From Riptortus pedestris (lineage: Eukaryota > Arthropoda > Insecta > Hemiptera > Alydidae): a stretch of 64,000 bases of DNA. The DNA lies in contig CM032233.1 of assembly GCA_019009955.1 (NCBI GenBank), forward strand, positions 119,972,501 to 120,036,500. The letters are read 5' to 3'. Both the position numbers and the translations under genes were made by a program. The notes under the pieces were generated by a model, which did no database searches, had not been told where the DNA came from, and saw nothing but the letters and a program-made list of their open reading frames with translations. Position 1 is the stretch's first letter. Every line of letters starts with the position of its first letter. Positions 36,309-49,465 of the stretch are shown here, piece by piece.

Positions 36309-36516
36309 TTATCCTTTTTGAAATCGGTCGGTGCTCACTACGTAAGAATAAAAAATTAAAAATTAAATTATAAAAAATCTCCGTTTCTCTGGTGCCGAAT
36401 GTCCTATGTATTTACTAAATGCAAAATACGTTGAAGGTCTTTTATTTATAGCTCTATCTGAGAGTTGCATTTGCATGATATAGAATACATTTTTTTATTA
36501 AATTTCGAATTCCATT

Positions 36517-37190
36517 AGCAGATTTCCCTTAAGGGAATCAGCTATTGAGGTTGTACTCATGGCGCGATTTTTGAAACATTTCTTCAAATGGCCATCGATC
36601 TGATTTGACGACGAAAATGAGGTCCGTTCAAAATTAATCGAAATTTAATTAAATTAATTCTCTATCTTGAATATTAATCGAGATATTTGCATTTTTCAGT
36701 TTTCAGAATACCCCCACTTCTACCGATGTCATATTAATAATAAGCTATTATATAATGAACCGCTTCATTCCAAGGTTCAATACCAAATACGTCCTGTTGA
36801 TTCCACCCATTCTTTTGTTCTTGGACTACTAACATTTGAGTGATTGAGATAAAAATTATTCTGACTCATTATAAATTACAGTACTAGATAAAGTAAATAG
36901 TTTTCAATAAAATTAATATGTTATATTCAGACACATTTCAGTAATTATGTTTCTTTCCGGTAAAAAATATATCTATCATTTCCGTTCAGCTCTGAAAAGT
37001 TGTCAGACCTGTTTGTTTACAATTCAAACGCTTTCCGTTGAGAGTTTATTAATATTGACTGAAAGATTTCTCATTGCCTTTTGAATTTATTCTCTTAATA
37101 TTCACGGTGGTTTTCTGTTTGTAGTTCTATTGTAAACCTTCACGTGGGAAATCTGCTTAGTTTACGCGGCCCCAACGTGACGGAATGTTT
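36517..37190 (+). mobile_element. HLN1 with internal deletion
   Basis: 5' module intact. After GTCCGTTCAAAATTAAT it jumps to the TTCTCTATCTTGAATATT block, losing the SSR core and about 250 bp. The long 3' half is present. The hairpin region is altered (GCGGCCCCAACGTGACGG). Confidence 0.85.
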
Positions 37191-37296
37191 TACAATAATA
37201 TTTTATTTTTTAAAATGTGTTTTCTTCCATTTCTTTCGGTATCTGAGCTCAACAGAAACTAATTCTTTCGCATTTTTTCATTATTTATCATTGTTA

Positions 37297-37365
37297 GGAG
37301 ATTTCCCTTAAGAAAAATCAGCTATTGAGGTCGTACTCATGATTTGATAAATTTCTTCAGATGTC

Positions 37366-37426
<61 letters not shown>

Positions 37427-37926
37427 ACGTTTTATTACAAAACCAGTAATAAACGTTGTTAATAAGAGTTCTTTTGGTTTGCAAAATTAAACATACACAC
37501 ACGTTTCACAGTTTAACACTGCACAATTTATTTCACAATGCACAATACTCTTGGTTAATTATTACTACTCACAGTATTACACTGATAGTGTCACTGTTCT
37601 TCAGGTTACACAGTCTAATAATTCACTGACGGTCACTGAAATTCACATAAAACGACGGCACTGCACTGTCCTTTTCTTCACGGCACCATACTTTACCGCA
37701 CTGCACTAAGTCGCACTGTAGCGCTGAACATCCCTCGAAGACTGTCGAGCGTCAACTGAACTGTGGGGTACTGTGAGAGTCCCTTATATATATCTGTAGA
37801 AGGGCCTAGCCAAGGAAAGGTCCAGAACTTCCTGGAAGGCCCAAACTAGATTCTGCCGGCGGCCCTACTTAGATTGGCCCTTATTAGATCAAACACGCGG
37901 CTCTCTCTCTCTGCCAATCTTTCACG

Positions 37927-37957
<31 letters not shown>

Positions 37958-38358
37958 GACGGTATACTCGCAATTTTTATTTGATCGTTACCGAATTCGA
38001 TATTTAAATGTTTTATGCAAAATTAAAGATTAAGTTCGTTAAAGGCCGAAATCCGACCAGTGGGAGGGGGGAATTTTGTTTAAAACTTAATATCTCCGTT
38101 ATTATGCATCGGATCGATATATTGTATAGAACCAATCTTATTGCTAATGTAATGTCCTATAAATGTTTTATGCACGTTTTTTTCACTATGTTGAAACGGA
38201 GGTATTCGCATTTTTCGGTTTTCAGCCTTCAGTAAACCCCAATCCTACTCATGTCATATCAACAATAAGCTGTTATATTATGAAGCACTTTATTTGAAGC
38301 CTATATACAAAATATTGTTCGCATTGAACATTTACTTTTTGAGATAAATGCAAATACT
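37297..38358 (+). mobile_element. HLN1 split by a solo LTR
   Basis: 5' module 37297-37370, (TA)n 37371-37422, LTR 37423-37931, (TA)n 37932-37957, then the middle and part of the 3' half to GATAAATGCAAATACT at 38358, where the copy ends without a terminus. Confidence 0.8.
37423..37931 (-). mobile_element. solo LTR in an HLN1 core
   Basis: Plus strand starts TGTTACG and ends CGCAACA (so TG...CA); ATAT on both sides is compatible with a 4-bp duplication. The start (read on the minus strand TGTTGCG) and end match the LTR at 63042, and both contain repeated GCACTG/CAGTGC motifs and a GAGAGAGA tract. No internal region or primer-binding site follows, so it is a solo LTR, probably of a Ty3/gypsy-type element. 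Confidence 0.75.
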
Positions 38359-39144
38359 TGATGCACGGAGGAAATATGCTTTAACTTTTTTTCATTTACG
38401 TGACATTTTTACTACACTTGATTTCTTTTCTTGTAATAGTTTTTTCTGGGTTTTACGAAATTTTTATGAGTCGTTTATTTTCATTTTACCACCCCCTCCC
38501 CCAGGATTCATATATTTCAGGATATTTCATTTATTTATTTAACTGATACATATTTAGTTGTTTTTGTGTGTAATAGTTTGCTCATATACTTTCAAAACTT
38601 TTTGATTTACTCAGAAATTCCTTAAGAAATGCGACCTGTAAAAAAAACGGTACATTTAGCTGCTCGGGCTAGTAAAACTTTTGGGCGAAGAAAAATATTT
38701 CTTATCTCGAGGATTAAAACTGGGGAAGGTCTGAAGGAGGGGCTGGTGAGAGGTGGGTGGCGCATATATATCTCTTCCAGGTGGCTGATTCCAAGGGGAG
38801 TGGGGATCAACTATATCCTCCTCCAGGTTCCCTACCTTCCTGCTGGCCAACACAGCCACAATCTATCCAAAGGCAATTCACTCTCGATCATCAACCATTT
38901 CCAAGTTATAGCTTTTCCTAACATACGAATCATAACGGCGCCGGTACTTTTTAATCGTTGTGATAGTGTTTAATCAATCCCATAATTTCTTAAATTGGTT
39001 AATTGACAGCGAAATGGATAGCACGCGGGGGAGGGGAGGGCATAACTCTTTAAGGGAAATCTGCTACTGAACTACTCGAAAATTGTTTTTCATTGATCCT
39101 ACTCATATTTGACCCATTTCATATTTTCCTCCATGAAAAAAAAG
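38359..39144. other. unassigned; contains a 114-codon plus frame
   Basis: The frame 38629-38973 (MRPVKKTVHLAARASK...) has no domain I recognise and no homologue in the window. Overlapping frames on the minus strand are equally long, so coding is not supported. Possible unique genomic DNA. Confidence 0.3.
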
Positions 39145-39835
39145 TCCGTCACGCAGGGGCTGCGTTAAGTAAGCAAATTTCCCACGTGAGTCACGTATTT
39201 GCATTTATTTCAAAACGTAAAACTTCAATAAGTACAATATTTGGTTTTTAGGCTTAAAACAAAATAAAATGATACAACAGCTTTTTGTAAACATGACTTA
39301 AGTAGGAGTGGAAAATGTAGAAAACTAAAAAAAATCCAAATATACTGCTCAAAAATGAATAGGAATATTGGTTATTTTTTCTTATCCTATTAATTTTAAT
39401 TAAATCGATCTTAATTAAATTTCTTTTTTATGGGGGGAGGAAAGACAATAATTTCTAATTAATATTAATGATATTTATAATAAAAAAAAATATATGCTAG
39501 GCCCCATACATATCACAAAACAGCCAATATCCCTATTCATTTTTGAGCAGTTTATCTATGTTAATATTCATGATAGAGAAAATATGTGTATAACAAAATT
39601 TATAGGACATTAAATTTGCAATAACATTGGGTATATACCCTTTTTCGATCAGACGCATAATAACGGAGAATTAAGAGTTTTCGAAATTCCGCCTATCTAA
39701 CCCCCCCCCTCCCACTACTCGGATTTCAGTCATTAACAGACTTGATCTTTCTTTTTACATAAAACGATTAAATATCGAGTTCGATAACGATCAAACTAAA
39801 ATTACGACCGCTAGGGTGGCATCCTTAAATAAATG

Positions 39836-39904
<69 letters not shown>

Positions 39905-39995
39905 CTTTGAGGGGTGTACATTTGTGAATTTTTTTTTTTAAATCGCATTATGAGTAAACCTCAATAGCTAATTTCTCTTAAGGGAAGTGTGCTAA
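39145..39995 (-). mobile_element. HLN1 with (AC)n core, split by a MITE
   Basis: 3' terminus with intact GTCACGCAGGGGCTGCGT. The body is interrupted at 39343-39552. The core is a pure (CA)n tract at 39841-39902 rather than (TA)n. The decayed 5' end (TTTCTCTTAAGGGAA) is at about 39972-39995. Confidence 0.8.
39343..39552. mobile_element. Tc1/mariner-type MITE, TA target
   Basis: Inverted ends TACTGCTCAAAAATGAATAG (39343) and ATTCATTTTTGAGCAGTT (ending 39552), extending inward to ATATTGG/CCAATAT. TA lies on both outer sides, and removing the element restores the HLN1 CAAATATCT block. It is 210 bp and non-coding. Confidence 0.8.
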
Positions 39996-40825
39996 AATAT
40001 CCAACAGTTTTCTTTATCGAATGAATATATTAATTATGAAATGTTTATCATTCCAAAGCAATTTTTTGTGATATATTTTTGTAAAAAAAAAATCCTTTAA
40101 GCTTTATTTTTTTAATATGGCCTTTAGCGTCATTGATACAACATTAGGAACACAGAAGTAGGTAACCGCAATAAATGACAAACATTAGATGATGTTTTCT
40201 TAGGAGGGAGAAAGCTGCGTTAATAGTAGCTCCATTGTCTTCAAATGGTTCTTTAGTTTTATTGGAATCTGGAGATGATTTCTTTTTTCACAGAATTTAT
40301 CACAATCTTAGTTAGTTAAGGTTAATTTTGTAAAATATATGTGTGGGTTAATCTTGTGAGGCCGAATCTCCATTGTCATCCAATGTCACAGCTTCCCTTC
40401 GTGATTAACTAAATACTGTTTTCCACGGTACAGAAGACGTCTTTATTTCTGAGAGGTTGGAATTTTCGTTCGCCATTTGGAAAGTATAAGTATTTTTTTT
40501 TCTTTTTTTTTTTCTAGCTAAAGCAGTGTCAACCTATTCGATTTCTCCACCTTTGGCCACGCTTTGCCTGGTTCCATTTCAGCTAACTCAGTAAGAAAAA
40601 TATTTCTGTGAGACGGGACCCACACAAATGATACGAACTATAAGTTTACAAGTGTTAATTTAATTTTTTCATTTCTATGTGTATCCCTAGTAAAACGTTT
40701 TCGAAATTAAATGCTGTAATTTTATATATATTACGATTCTTCTTTCCCAAGCCAAATTAAACATAGTCGGAACAAGTGTGGTTTATTGAGTTATTTGGGC
40801 CATTTACGCATTCAGTTTAAGTTTT
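39996..40825. other. unassigned AT-rich sequence
   Basis: No gene, no repeat seen elsewhere in the window. Confidence 0.3.
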
Positions 40826-41450
40826 ATTTATTTATGGACATCGCATCAAGGGTGGTTTGCCCATTCAAAAGTCAAAAATTGTAAAAAGTGAAATAGCAAA
40901 AGTAAAATAGATAAGAGATAACGACAAGTAACAATAACAAATGCTAAAAAAGAAAGACAAAAAAAAAATGGTGATGAGCATAGTTGGAAATGAATGATCA
41001 ATAGGAAATGATGGCTGAAAATGGCACTTTTGCTAGTGATTGTCGTAATTTTCTCCTTCTGGGTAAACATGTGTACAAACGCATATAATACAATTATGCA
41101 TATAATTTGAAATTTTGTTGCACACCACAAACTTAATTTGTAGCTTACATTTTATCGTATATTTGAATTTTGAGGTATGAGAATATGTTGTGAATGTATG
41201 TGCTTGTGTTAGTTCTCTTAATAGTTCGTAGTTTGTAGTCAGTACTTGTGCTAGTCCAGTCGGTTTGCCATGTATCTAAGATGAGGTGTTTTGTTTGTCT
41301 TGAAATGTCTTCATGTAGTACATCTATTTGATCATATTCAAGTTTTTCAGCTGCTTTTTTGGCCTCGGAATCCTCAGTCTCATTTAGTCCTACGTTTTCG
41401 AGTCCTGGCAACAAGTAGAATGTAGTGTGATAATCTAGATTGATAAGCTC
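40826..41450 (-). mobile_element. LINE 3' end (ELLTEGSPHI family), knuckle deleted
   Basis: Minus strand: LLPGLENVGLNETEDSEAKKAAEKLEYDQIDVLHEDI, KHLILDTWQTDW, then a jump to a YIHNIFSYLKIQIYDKM end at about 41145, so the zinc-knuckle stretch is deleted. The complete 3' UTR ends GGGCAAACCACCCTTGATG, TGTCCATAAATAAATAAA at about 40830. At 40917-40944 it carries one copy of the motif amplified in the LINE at 31254. Confidence 0.8.
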
Positions 41451-41457
41451 ATGTTTT

Positions 41458-42042
41458 AGCAGATTACCCTTAAGGGAAAATCAGCTATTGAGGTTGTACT
41501 CATGACGGAATTTTCGAAATTTTTCTTCAATTGTCCATCGATCCTACCTAGTAGATGACGAAAATGAGGTCCGTTCAAAACTGTATATACATATATATAT
41601 TTGTCTGTTACTGCTCTAGCGGTCGCAATTTTTGATTATTCGTTACCAAACTCGATATTTAGTCGTTTTATGTAAAAAAAAGATCAAGTTCGTTAACAGC
41701 TGAAATCGGACCAGTGGGAGGGGGGGTTTAGAGGGGAGGATTTTTGAAAATTCCAAATATCTCCGTTACTATACGTCGGATCGAAACATTGTACAGAACA
41801 CAATCTTATTGCAAATTACATTTACTATAAATATTGTCATATACATTTTTTCTCTATCTTGAATATTAACCGAGATATTTGCATTTTTATTAAATCGGGG
41901 CACCTAACGGACGAGAGTTACTTACCCGCCGAAAGCTAGTTCGGCCGTTTCCTTCACTGGCTCGGCTCTCGTGAAATATCTCTATTGTAAAACTTCACGT
42001 GGGAAATCTGCTTAGTTTACGCTGCCCCTGCGTGACGGACTT
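41458..42042 (+). mobile_element. HLN1, complete short form with minimal core
   Basis: Both ends present; the hairpin has one mismatch (ACGCTGCCCCTGCGT). The SSR core is only ATATACATATATATAT (41585-41600). It begins next to the LINE's 5' truncation point. Confidence 0.9.
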
Positions 42043-43008
42043 TTATTTTTTGGGCTATTGGATGATCTGTAAAATATTGTTTAGTATTTGAAGGGAACCT
42101 AAGGAATCCGTGCAAATGAGATAGTTTACGCATTCAGGACGCGTCAAATCGAAAAAAAAATTCTATGATTAAATCGTTATAAAATTTATTTTTCAATGGG
42201 TATTCTTCATTCAAAATATCCCTTTCCATTGGAAATTCCAAAAATTGGGTGTGCTGAAGAGGAATGCAAAGGGTTAGAAAATAGACTTCAGCACCACAAG
42301 ATTCTTCATTCTGTACAACTGGCAAAGGGGGGAGAGGTGAGCACGGATTTTGAAACACCCTGTTTGTGAGTGATGGAAATAATTCCGTCATTTATAATCA
42401 ATAGGAGGTATAAAGTAAAACCAAATACTGAATCAGCCAAGGACCAGTGTAGATGTGTTGGTTAACAGGAACTTGTATCCTATGAGAAAAGTTTGTTTTG
42501 CAATAAAACATCACTTTCATCCATAAGAAACGAATAGCGATTTCAATTCCAATTTATCGAGTTTTTACTGACTATTGAGATAGAAGTATCGGAAGGATTT
42601 TATAGTGAATTTTATAGAGGGACCAGTGATAGCTACTATTTATACTGAAACAGCTGTAATAGGTCTTAAGACTCCCATTTCAAGTCTTTTATACCCCTCC
42701 GCATGACGTAAGGGAGATAAAATAAATAGAAAGTTTTATACGAACTGTTTAGGGCCAATATCCATCCCGGGCAGATATATCTGCACGAGAATAATTTGAT
42801 AAAGGGAAAGTTTATATTTCCAAGGGTGAAGTTGATCACTCTACACACCTACGAAATATTATTTTTGTTTATATGAAATAACTCCATATTCGCAGCTCAA
42901 ACCAGAAAATAAATGCACGCGTACATATACATGCATGCTGTGTTCACAAATGAAGTGGGTTATTTGAAGTACACAAGAAAATAAGCTTAAGCATCCTTTA
43001 ATAATTTT
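42043..43008. other. unassigned sequence
   Basis: An 85-codon minus frame (42134-42391) without recognised domains. ACACCCTGTTTG-type sequence at 42356 resembles ends of old MITEs, but no partner is found. Confidence 0.3.
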
Positions 43009-43126
43009 AGCAGATTTCCCTTAAGGGGAATCAGCTATTGAGGTCGTACTCATGACGCAATTTTCAAATTTTTTCTTCAAGTGTCCATCGAAACTACCTA
43101 GGAGAACACGAAAATGTGGTTCGTTC

Positions 43127-43172
<46 letters not shown>

Positions 43173-43977
43173 ATATATATATTTGCCTGTTAGGACTGTA
43201 GTGGTCGGAATTATTGTTTTATCGTTACCAAACTCGATATTTAGTCGTTTTATGTAAAAAGAAAGATTAAGTTCGTTAATGGCTGAAATCGGGAGAGAAT
43301 ATTGAAAATTCAACATTTACTATACGTCGGATCGAAAAAAAGTATAGAATAAATCCCATAGCAAATTAAATGTACTATAAATATTGTTATATACATTTAT
43401 TCTCTATCTCGAATATTAACTGAGATATTTGCTATTTTTAACTTTTCAGCGTTCAGCAAACCCACACTTCTACTCTTGTTGCATAAATAATGCTCTGTTA
43501 TAGCATAAACCACATTATTGGAAGATTAAATACCAAATATTGTTTTTAAGAGACCTTTATTATACGAGATAGTTGAAAATATGTTCTGGTGATCCCCCGT
43601 TTTATGTTCTTGGACGACTAAAATTAATATCATATATTCTGATATATTGCAGTAATTGTTTTTCTCACCGGTGTTAGGTAGGCAGACCTGTTTACATTTC
43701 ATATGCTTACCGTCGGGAGGTTTCTCTTTATCGTTTGTATTTATTCACTTAATATTCACGGTGGTGTTTTGTTACCAGTATGTAGAATTATCTATTGTTA
43801 ATCTTCAGATGGGAAATCTGCTTAGCTTATGCAGCCCCTGCGTGGTGAACTTTTATTATTTAAATGGAGATATATTTTTCCCTTTTAGAATTTATAAATG
43901 TCGACGATTATTTAACATGACATAGACGATGAAAGAGAATTTTAGAAAGTGAAATAATAATTTTATTTTTACATTCA
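43009..43977 (+). mobile_element. HLN1 plus 125 bp of 3' extension shared with another copy
   Basis: Element 43009-43852: palindrome with one insertion, TA core 43135-43170, variant end CTTAGCTTATGCAGCCCCTGCG. From 43853 to 43977 the sequence beyond the terminus (TTATTTAAATGGAG to TTTTTACATTCA) is nearly identical to 57058-57182 after another HLN1 copy. A 60-bp frame overlap here (43656-43925) is not a gene. Confidence 0.85.
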
Positions 43978-44280
43978 TCCACAAAGTCTATGATACATAT
44001 TTGTTGAGGCTTTGGCTATGATCCTTCACAAACCGGACGTTAATAACGCCGTGCAATTAACTATGCAACTCCGTGTGCTTTTGTCAGCTAAAGTTTTATT
44101 AGTTATTATTGCTATTCATTTATTATTGGCAACGCACTATTAATTTTACAATAAGAATGCTCGTTAAACTCTAAGCTATAACATATTTTGTAATAGCGAA
44201 GCAACATAATCGAGAAAATAACATCGTTGAGAATGAAATTTTATTCATCAAATCAGTCAATTTTCAGTCAGAAAAAAAAA

Positions 44281-44565
<285 letters not shown>

Positions 44566-45012
44566 ATAAGATCTAGAGGAAAGAGTATAAAACAAAATCG
44601 TAGAGAGTGTGATGAAGAAATGGGAGGAATAGGGGGGGGGGTGAGAGTTTTTCTTCAAGAGGCTATGAGCAGAAGATACTGCCTCTTCCCTTTCCCCAGT
44701 TTAATAAAATTCTTGGCCGGTAAGCCAGGCCTCTTTTGAGAATTTACAGCCTTCCCAGCACACAGCAATTGTGTTTCAGCAGATTACTGTTTTGTGAATT
44801 GGCCCCAAATGATGTGAAGACAGCTATGTTTCGGTTTCCTTATATTTTTCTCATTCGCTCCTCATCAAGCTAAACGATAGATTAATATCTGAACAATTCT
44901 GGGAGCAACATAGGTGCTGTTATTTCTATTCAACACTTATCTTACTTTCTGATAGGGGAAGTATCGGTTTACGTGTTTTTCTTTAACGTGAGCAACCAGC
45001 ATGGGTTGAACC
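44566..45012. other. unassigned sequence
   Basis: Nothing recognised. Confidence 0.3.
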
Positions 45013-45119
45013 CTTAAGGGAAATCAGCTATGAGGCTGACTCATGACAGATTATTGAAAACTTTCTTCAAATGTCCACCGATGAATGCTTTGAAGATGAG
45101 GAAAATGGGGTCCGTTCAA

Positions 45120-45169
<50 letters not shown>

Positions 45170-46188
45170 GTAACCTCTGTCCGTACATTGACTTTCTACT
45201 CGAAAATTGACGATACGATTTCGTTTCACATGCCATAGACACGATAACTGCATTTTGTTTCTTTCATGTATGTTTGTCTGTTTGTTATCTTTTCACGTAT
45301 AAACAGCTGAACCGAATTTTATGAAATATGGTATGTATATTACTACTAGACTTTAGACTTTAACCAATAATAATAATATCTGAGACGAACAGGAGTGGGG
45401 ATTATAAGGGAAGCCTGAAATTAAAAATAACGATATTTCGTTTCCTATTCGGCAAATATGAACATAACAAAAGTGGTTTATTTTATTATTTAGAGTAAAT
45501 TTTGTTATATACACCTTTTTTCGTATACCGAATTATAAACGAGATATACGCTAAAACCTATAGCGGAAGTGAACAATTTTATTTGGCACAAAAGACTCAA
45601 CCGAACTAAATAAAACTCAGTTTGTGTATTAGCACTAACACGTCTTCATTATAATAAGCCATACCATCATTTCTAGGGACGGGCAGGAGTGGGGGTTGGA
45701 AGGGAGGTCTGAATTTATAAATTCACGATATTTCATTGTCTATTTATTCTTCGACAAACGTACACGTAACAAAAGTTGTTAACTTTGTTATTTAGAGTAA
45801 CTTTTGGTTTATACATTTTGGGAACAATGTATGAAGCAAGTAATTTGCGTAGAAATATTGATATGCTCGACAATTCTTTAGAACATGTAACTATCAGGTA
45901 CCTCACCTGGAAGAACGAATTCAAATCCATGTTAATACTTTGTCCTTAATAATTCAAATATATGCATAATGCACAGGAGACGGGAAATATGACAATATAG
46001 AGGACAGTGAAGTCTCACATGAAAAAATAATTTTATTATTTACGAATCCACAACAACGACGGGTATAAACCCTAAACACTGGGACGGGTAAATGTCAAAA
46101 TATTGTGCAAAGTAAAGCCTTGCCAAAAAAATACTATCACCATTCAGCCTCAAATGAATTCCCGGGCGAAGCCAGGCATCTTAGCTAG

Positions 46189-46220
<32 letters not shown>

Positions 46221-46527
46221 TTTATCTGTTACCAAACTGGATATATAAGGGTTTTATGAAAAACTAAAAACCAAGTTCGTTAACAGCTAAGATTAAACAG
46301 AAGGGGTGGGGGAGGAATTCTTAAATTCATAATATTTCCGATATAGAACCAATCTTGTTGAATTATTTATGCTCTGTAACTCAAATATTAACGAGTTTTT
46401 CTTACTTTCTGATTTACAGACATAATCGGATTTTAGAAATAGAGAATGAGATTATATCAGTAGCGTATCAAGTCAGCATGTTGGAAATCTGCTAAATATA
46501 CACAGCCACTACCTGATGGATTTTTTT
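45013..46527 (+). mobile_element. old HLN1 split by a Helitron
   Basis: CCCTTAAGGGAAATCAGC at 45013, 5' module with deletions, TA core broken by the Helitron. It resumes at 46189 with (TA)n, ATTTATCTGTTACC, a GGGGTGGGGG block and a decayed 3' end (GGAAATCTGC...CCACTACCTGATGG). Confidence 0.7.
45130..46188 (+). mobile_element. Helitron (non-autonomous) inserted in an HLN1 core
   Basis: The 5' side is TATATAAAATTGTAACCTCTG; the exact first base is hidden in TA repeats. The 3' hairpin CCCGGGCGAAGCCAGG at 46161-46176, eight bases, CTAG 46185-46188, then T. It contains two of the ~290-bp internal units (GGAGTGGGGATTATAAGG near 45391, GGAGTGGGGGTTGGAAGG near 45687). Confidence 0.75.
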
Positions 46528-46846
46528 CTAACCCAAGGTATAATTACTGCTATTGTACTCAAACATCTAATGACTTATTTAATTTAGTTCAATTACACAG
46601 AAGATTGGTTTTCTTCCGCCGTCCTCGAGGATTGTTTAATGGTACGCTTCCTTGATGACTCACGTTTGTCAAAAGTCATTTTGTTTTTAATATACACAAA
46701 AGAGCAAAGAGATTAAAGATATTATGGAGTTTGCTACGACTGCAAATGCATTTAGCTCACACCTATGGCCCACCTCATCTACGGGACTAAATTACTCTAA
46801 AAAGAATGAACAATTTTAGTTTTCAGCATGTAAGACAAATGAAAAA
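46528..46846. other. unassigned sequence
   Basis: Nothing recognised. Confidence 0.3.
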
Positions 46847-47182
46847 AGTCCGTCACGCAAGTCCTGTATAACTATGATTTCCCACGTATTTGAATTTACC
46901 CCAAAACGTAAGAGTTCAATGAGAACAAAAATTGGTATTTAGGCTACAAATAATGTGCTTCATAATATAACGGCTTATTGTTAAAATGGCATGAGTGGGA
47001 GTGGGGGTTTACTGAAGACCAAAAACTAAAAAAATGTAAATATCTCGGCTAATAATCACTTGAACGAATAGACTAACATAACAGCATTTATAGAACATTA
47101 CACTTGCAATAAGGTTGATTCAATACAAATTTCCGACCCGACGCATAATAACGGAGATCTTAGCAATTTTCAAAATTCCCCT
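46847..47182 (-). mobile_element. HLN1, 3' and middle part
   Basis: Starts GTCCGTCACGCAAGTCCTG (hairpin eroded) and runs to the GGAGATCTTAGCAATTTTC block. It stops at the TTAA used by the adjoining MITE. Confidence 0.75.
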
Positions 47183-47186
47183 TTAA

Positions 47187-47580
47187 CAGTTTGACTGCCC
47201 ATCCCGCCTCGGGGCGTGAAACGCGGCGAAGAGGGGATGCCCGTCACGCCAAACGGCGGGAACGGTTCATACCGCGTTCCACGAGTTAGTGTGACTCGCA
47301 TCTGCCTGAGAGCGTTGTATCGCACGGGTGTCGCGCCAAATTTCAAATTTGGCTAACGCTCTCGGGCATGATGGGTACCTAAGATGGAAATTCCTTCCTA
47401 GGTGCCCGTCACGCCCAAAGGAGTAATTTTTATTTCCTCCCTTTTTTAACCCCCACATTAGATTTGCAACAAATATCATTGGTTTTTTTTTAAATATTTA
47501 TGCATATTTCAAGTCAAATAACACGAAAAATGTAATGGGCCTCCAACGAAATTCACTTATTTTTGTGGGCAGTCAAATTG
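47187..47580. mobile_element. piggyBac-like MITE, GC-rich, TTAA duplications
   Basis: TTAA at 47183-47186 and 47581-47584. Ends CAGTTTGACTGCCCA and TGGGCAGTCAAATTG are inverted repeats with one mismatch. The interior 47195-47410 is markedly GC-rich, with CGTGAAACGCGGCG and two GCCCGTCACGCC motifs. It is 394 bp with no transposase, and its TIR differs from the other two piggyBac-type elements. Confidence 0.8.
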
Positions 47581-47584
47581 TTAA

Positions 47585-47826
47585 ACATCATTTTACTTTA
47601 TTAAACGTTATCTGGTCAGCTCTGAGAGATTTGCTGTTTTACAATTCAGACGCTTTCCGTTGAGAGGTTATTAAAACTGCCTGAAATGTTTTTCATTACC
47701 TTTTGTATTAATTCACTTAATTTTCACGGTTGTTTTAAGTTTTACCAGTGACTAGATTTATCTATTGTCAACCTTCACGTGGGACATTTGCTCAGCTTAC
47801 GCAGACCCCACTTGACGGACTTTTTT
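47585..47826 (+). mobile_element. HLN1, 3' end
   Basis: Blocks from CAGCTCTGAGAGATTTG through TTCACGGTTGTTTT to GGACATTTGCTCAGCTTACGCAGACC and TTGACGGACTTTTTTTT. It is opposite in orientation to the fragment left of the MITE. Confidence 0.75.
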
Positions 47827-48851
47827 TTCTTAAAGTTAGACTCTTTTTTCTTCTTTTTTAAATTTCCCGTCATTGGAACTCGTAACGTTATTTGTTAGAG
47901 TATTTGCTTAGAAAGGTTTGTGGAGGGGCGATGCGAGACGTAAAGAAGAAGTCAAGGCCAATTTAACTATATCACATATATTAAAACAGTAAAATAAAAT
48001 ATGATAAAGTTATTAACAAAAAAGGTCCATCCACGGCCGCACTTCAGACTCCGGTATTTCCCAGTCAATAATTACGCACTGTAACCTAAACACGGTTCAC
48101 AACGCGAATGCCGATAGGAGACTCACTAAGCCTAACCTCACTAAGTTATAGGGGCTTCTCTATAGCAACGTATAGCAGCTAGATACTCGCAAACATATGA
48201 AAATTAAGACTAACTGCCAAGGTTATTCATTCGCGAGTACCTCGCCGCTACAGGTTCGAACTCTGAATACGATTCAAATAATCTTTTTCAGATGCCAAAA
48301 AAAAGTAACTTTTTCACACACTTAACTATTCAGGTAAATAGAAATAGGGATTTGATGAATAAAATTACAACTAACAGATGATGAACTCACGTTGCCCTGA
48401 TGATCATAAGCATTTGAAGCTAAGACCTGAGCCGTTTATCCATTGAGGCTGATGGCTGAGAGTGAGGGGACTAATATATTGAAGCTAAATGATCCCACTA
48501 AAACTAAATCTCGCAGCATTATCAAGTTGAATCAATTGGATGATAGGAGGGCCTTCACTCCCCTAATATTCCATCTAATAGCAAATTAAACGCTGGGCTA
48601 GCCGCTCTGGGGTGATTGTCACTTTGTGTGCAAATGGGTCTTTCTCCCGGCCTCTCTGGCAAATCATGCATTTCGCTTTATTTCATCTAAAGCCGATGAA
48701 TATTGCATTTATATTTAATTGCCTTCTATTCAGAACCAGAGGGCCCCCTTTATTCTGGGCCCCAGAAAACTCCAGGAGACAGATAGAAGGGCAGAATTTT
48801 AATGAAAATAGCCCGGAGAACCTCAATTATCAGAACTAGTTCTCTTAACCG
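47827..48851. other. mostly unassigned; tRNA-like scrap inside
   Basis: Apart from the SINE-like piece at 48370-48465, I see no gene. The frame at 48612-48839 (75 codons) has no recognised domain. Confidence 0.3.
48370..48465 (-). mobile_element. possible tRNA-derived SINE remnant
   Basis: The minus strand has TCAATGGATAAACGGCTCAGG (A-box region of a tRNA) and a weak B-box (GTGAGTTCATCATC) about 50 bp on. Degenerate, so low confidence. Confidence 0.3.
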
Positions 48852-49261
48852 AAAGTCCGTCACGCAGAGGCTGCGTAAACTAAACAGATTTCCCACATAA
48901 AGCTAAACAATAGAGAAATCTCCATAGGAGTGCTGAACAGTTACTGAAACGGCAGAACTAGCTTTCGGCGGGAAGGAATAGAAGCGGCAATAGCTCGTTC
49001 GTTACACTTAATAAAAGTGCAAATATCTCGGTTAATATTCAAGATAGAGAATAAATTTATATAACAATATTTGTAGTAAATGTAATTTTCAATAAGATTG
49101 GTTATCTACAATTTTTCGATCCGACGAATAGTAACGGAGATTTTTCGAATTTTCGAAATTTCCCCCTCTGAACCCCCCCGCCCACTGGTTAACGAACTTG
49201 ATCTTTCTCTTTACATAAAACGATTAAATACCGAGTTTGGCGACAATTAAACAGGTAACAG

Positions 49262-49345
<84 letters not shown>

Positions 49346-49465
49346 TTTTGTACGGACGACATTGTCGGCATCTCCTGGGTAGGATCTATGGACATTTGAA
49401 GAAAAATTTCGAAAATCGCGTAATGAGTAACCTCAATAGCTGATTTCCTTCAAGGGAAATCTGCT
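48852..49465 (-). mobile_element. HLN1, complete short form
   Basis: 3' hairpin with one mismatch (GCAGAGGCTGC). A short-form specific block (AGCTTTCGGCGGGAAGG) is at 48960. Compound core (CA)n(TA)n 49261-49340. 5' palindrome shifted by one base (TTCCTTCAAGGGAA). Confidence 0.9.

Noticed and set aside
38629..38973. 114-codon plus-strand frame as a host gene
   Set aside because: No recognisable domain, similar-length frames on the other strand, no promoter or splice context.
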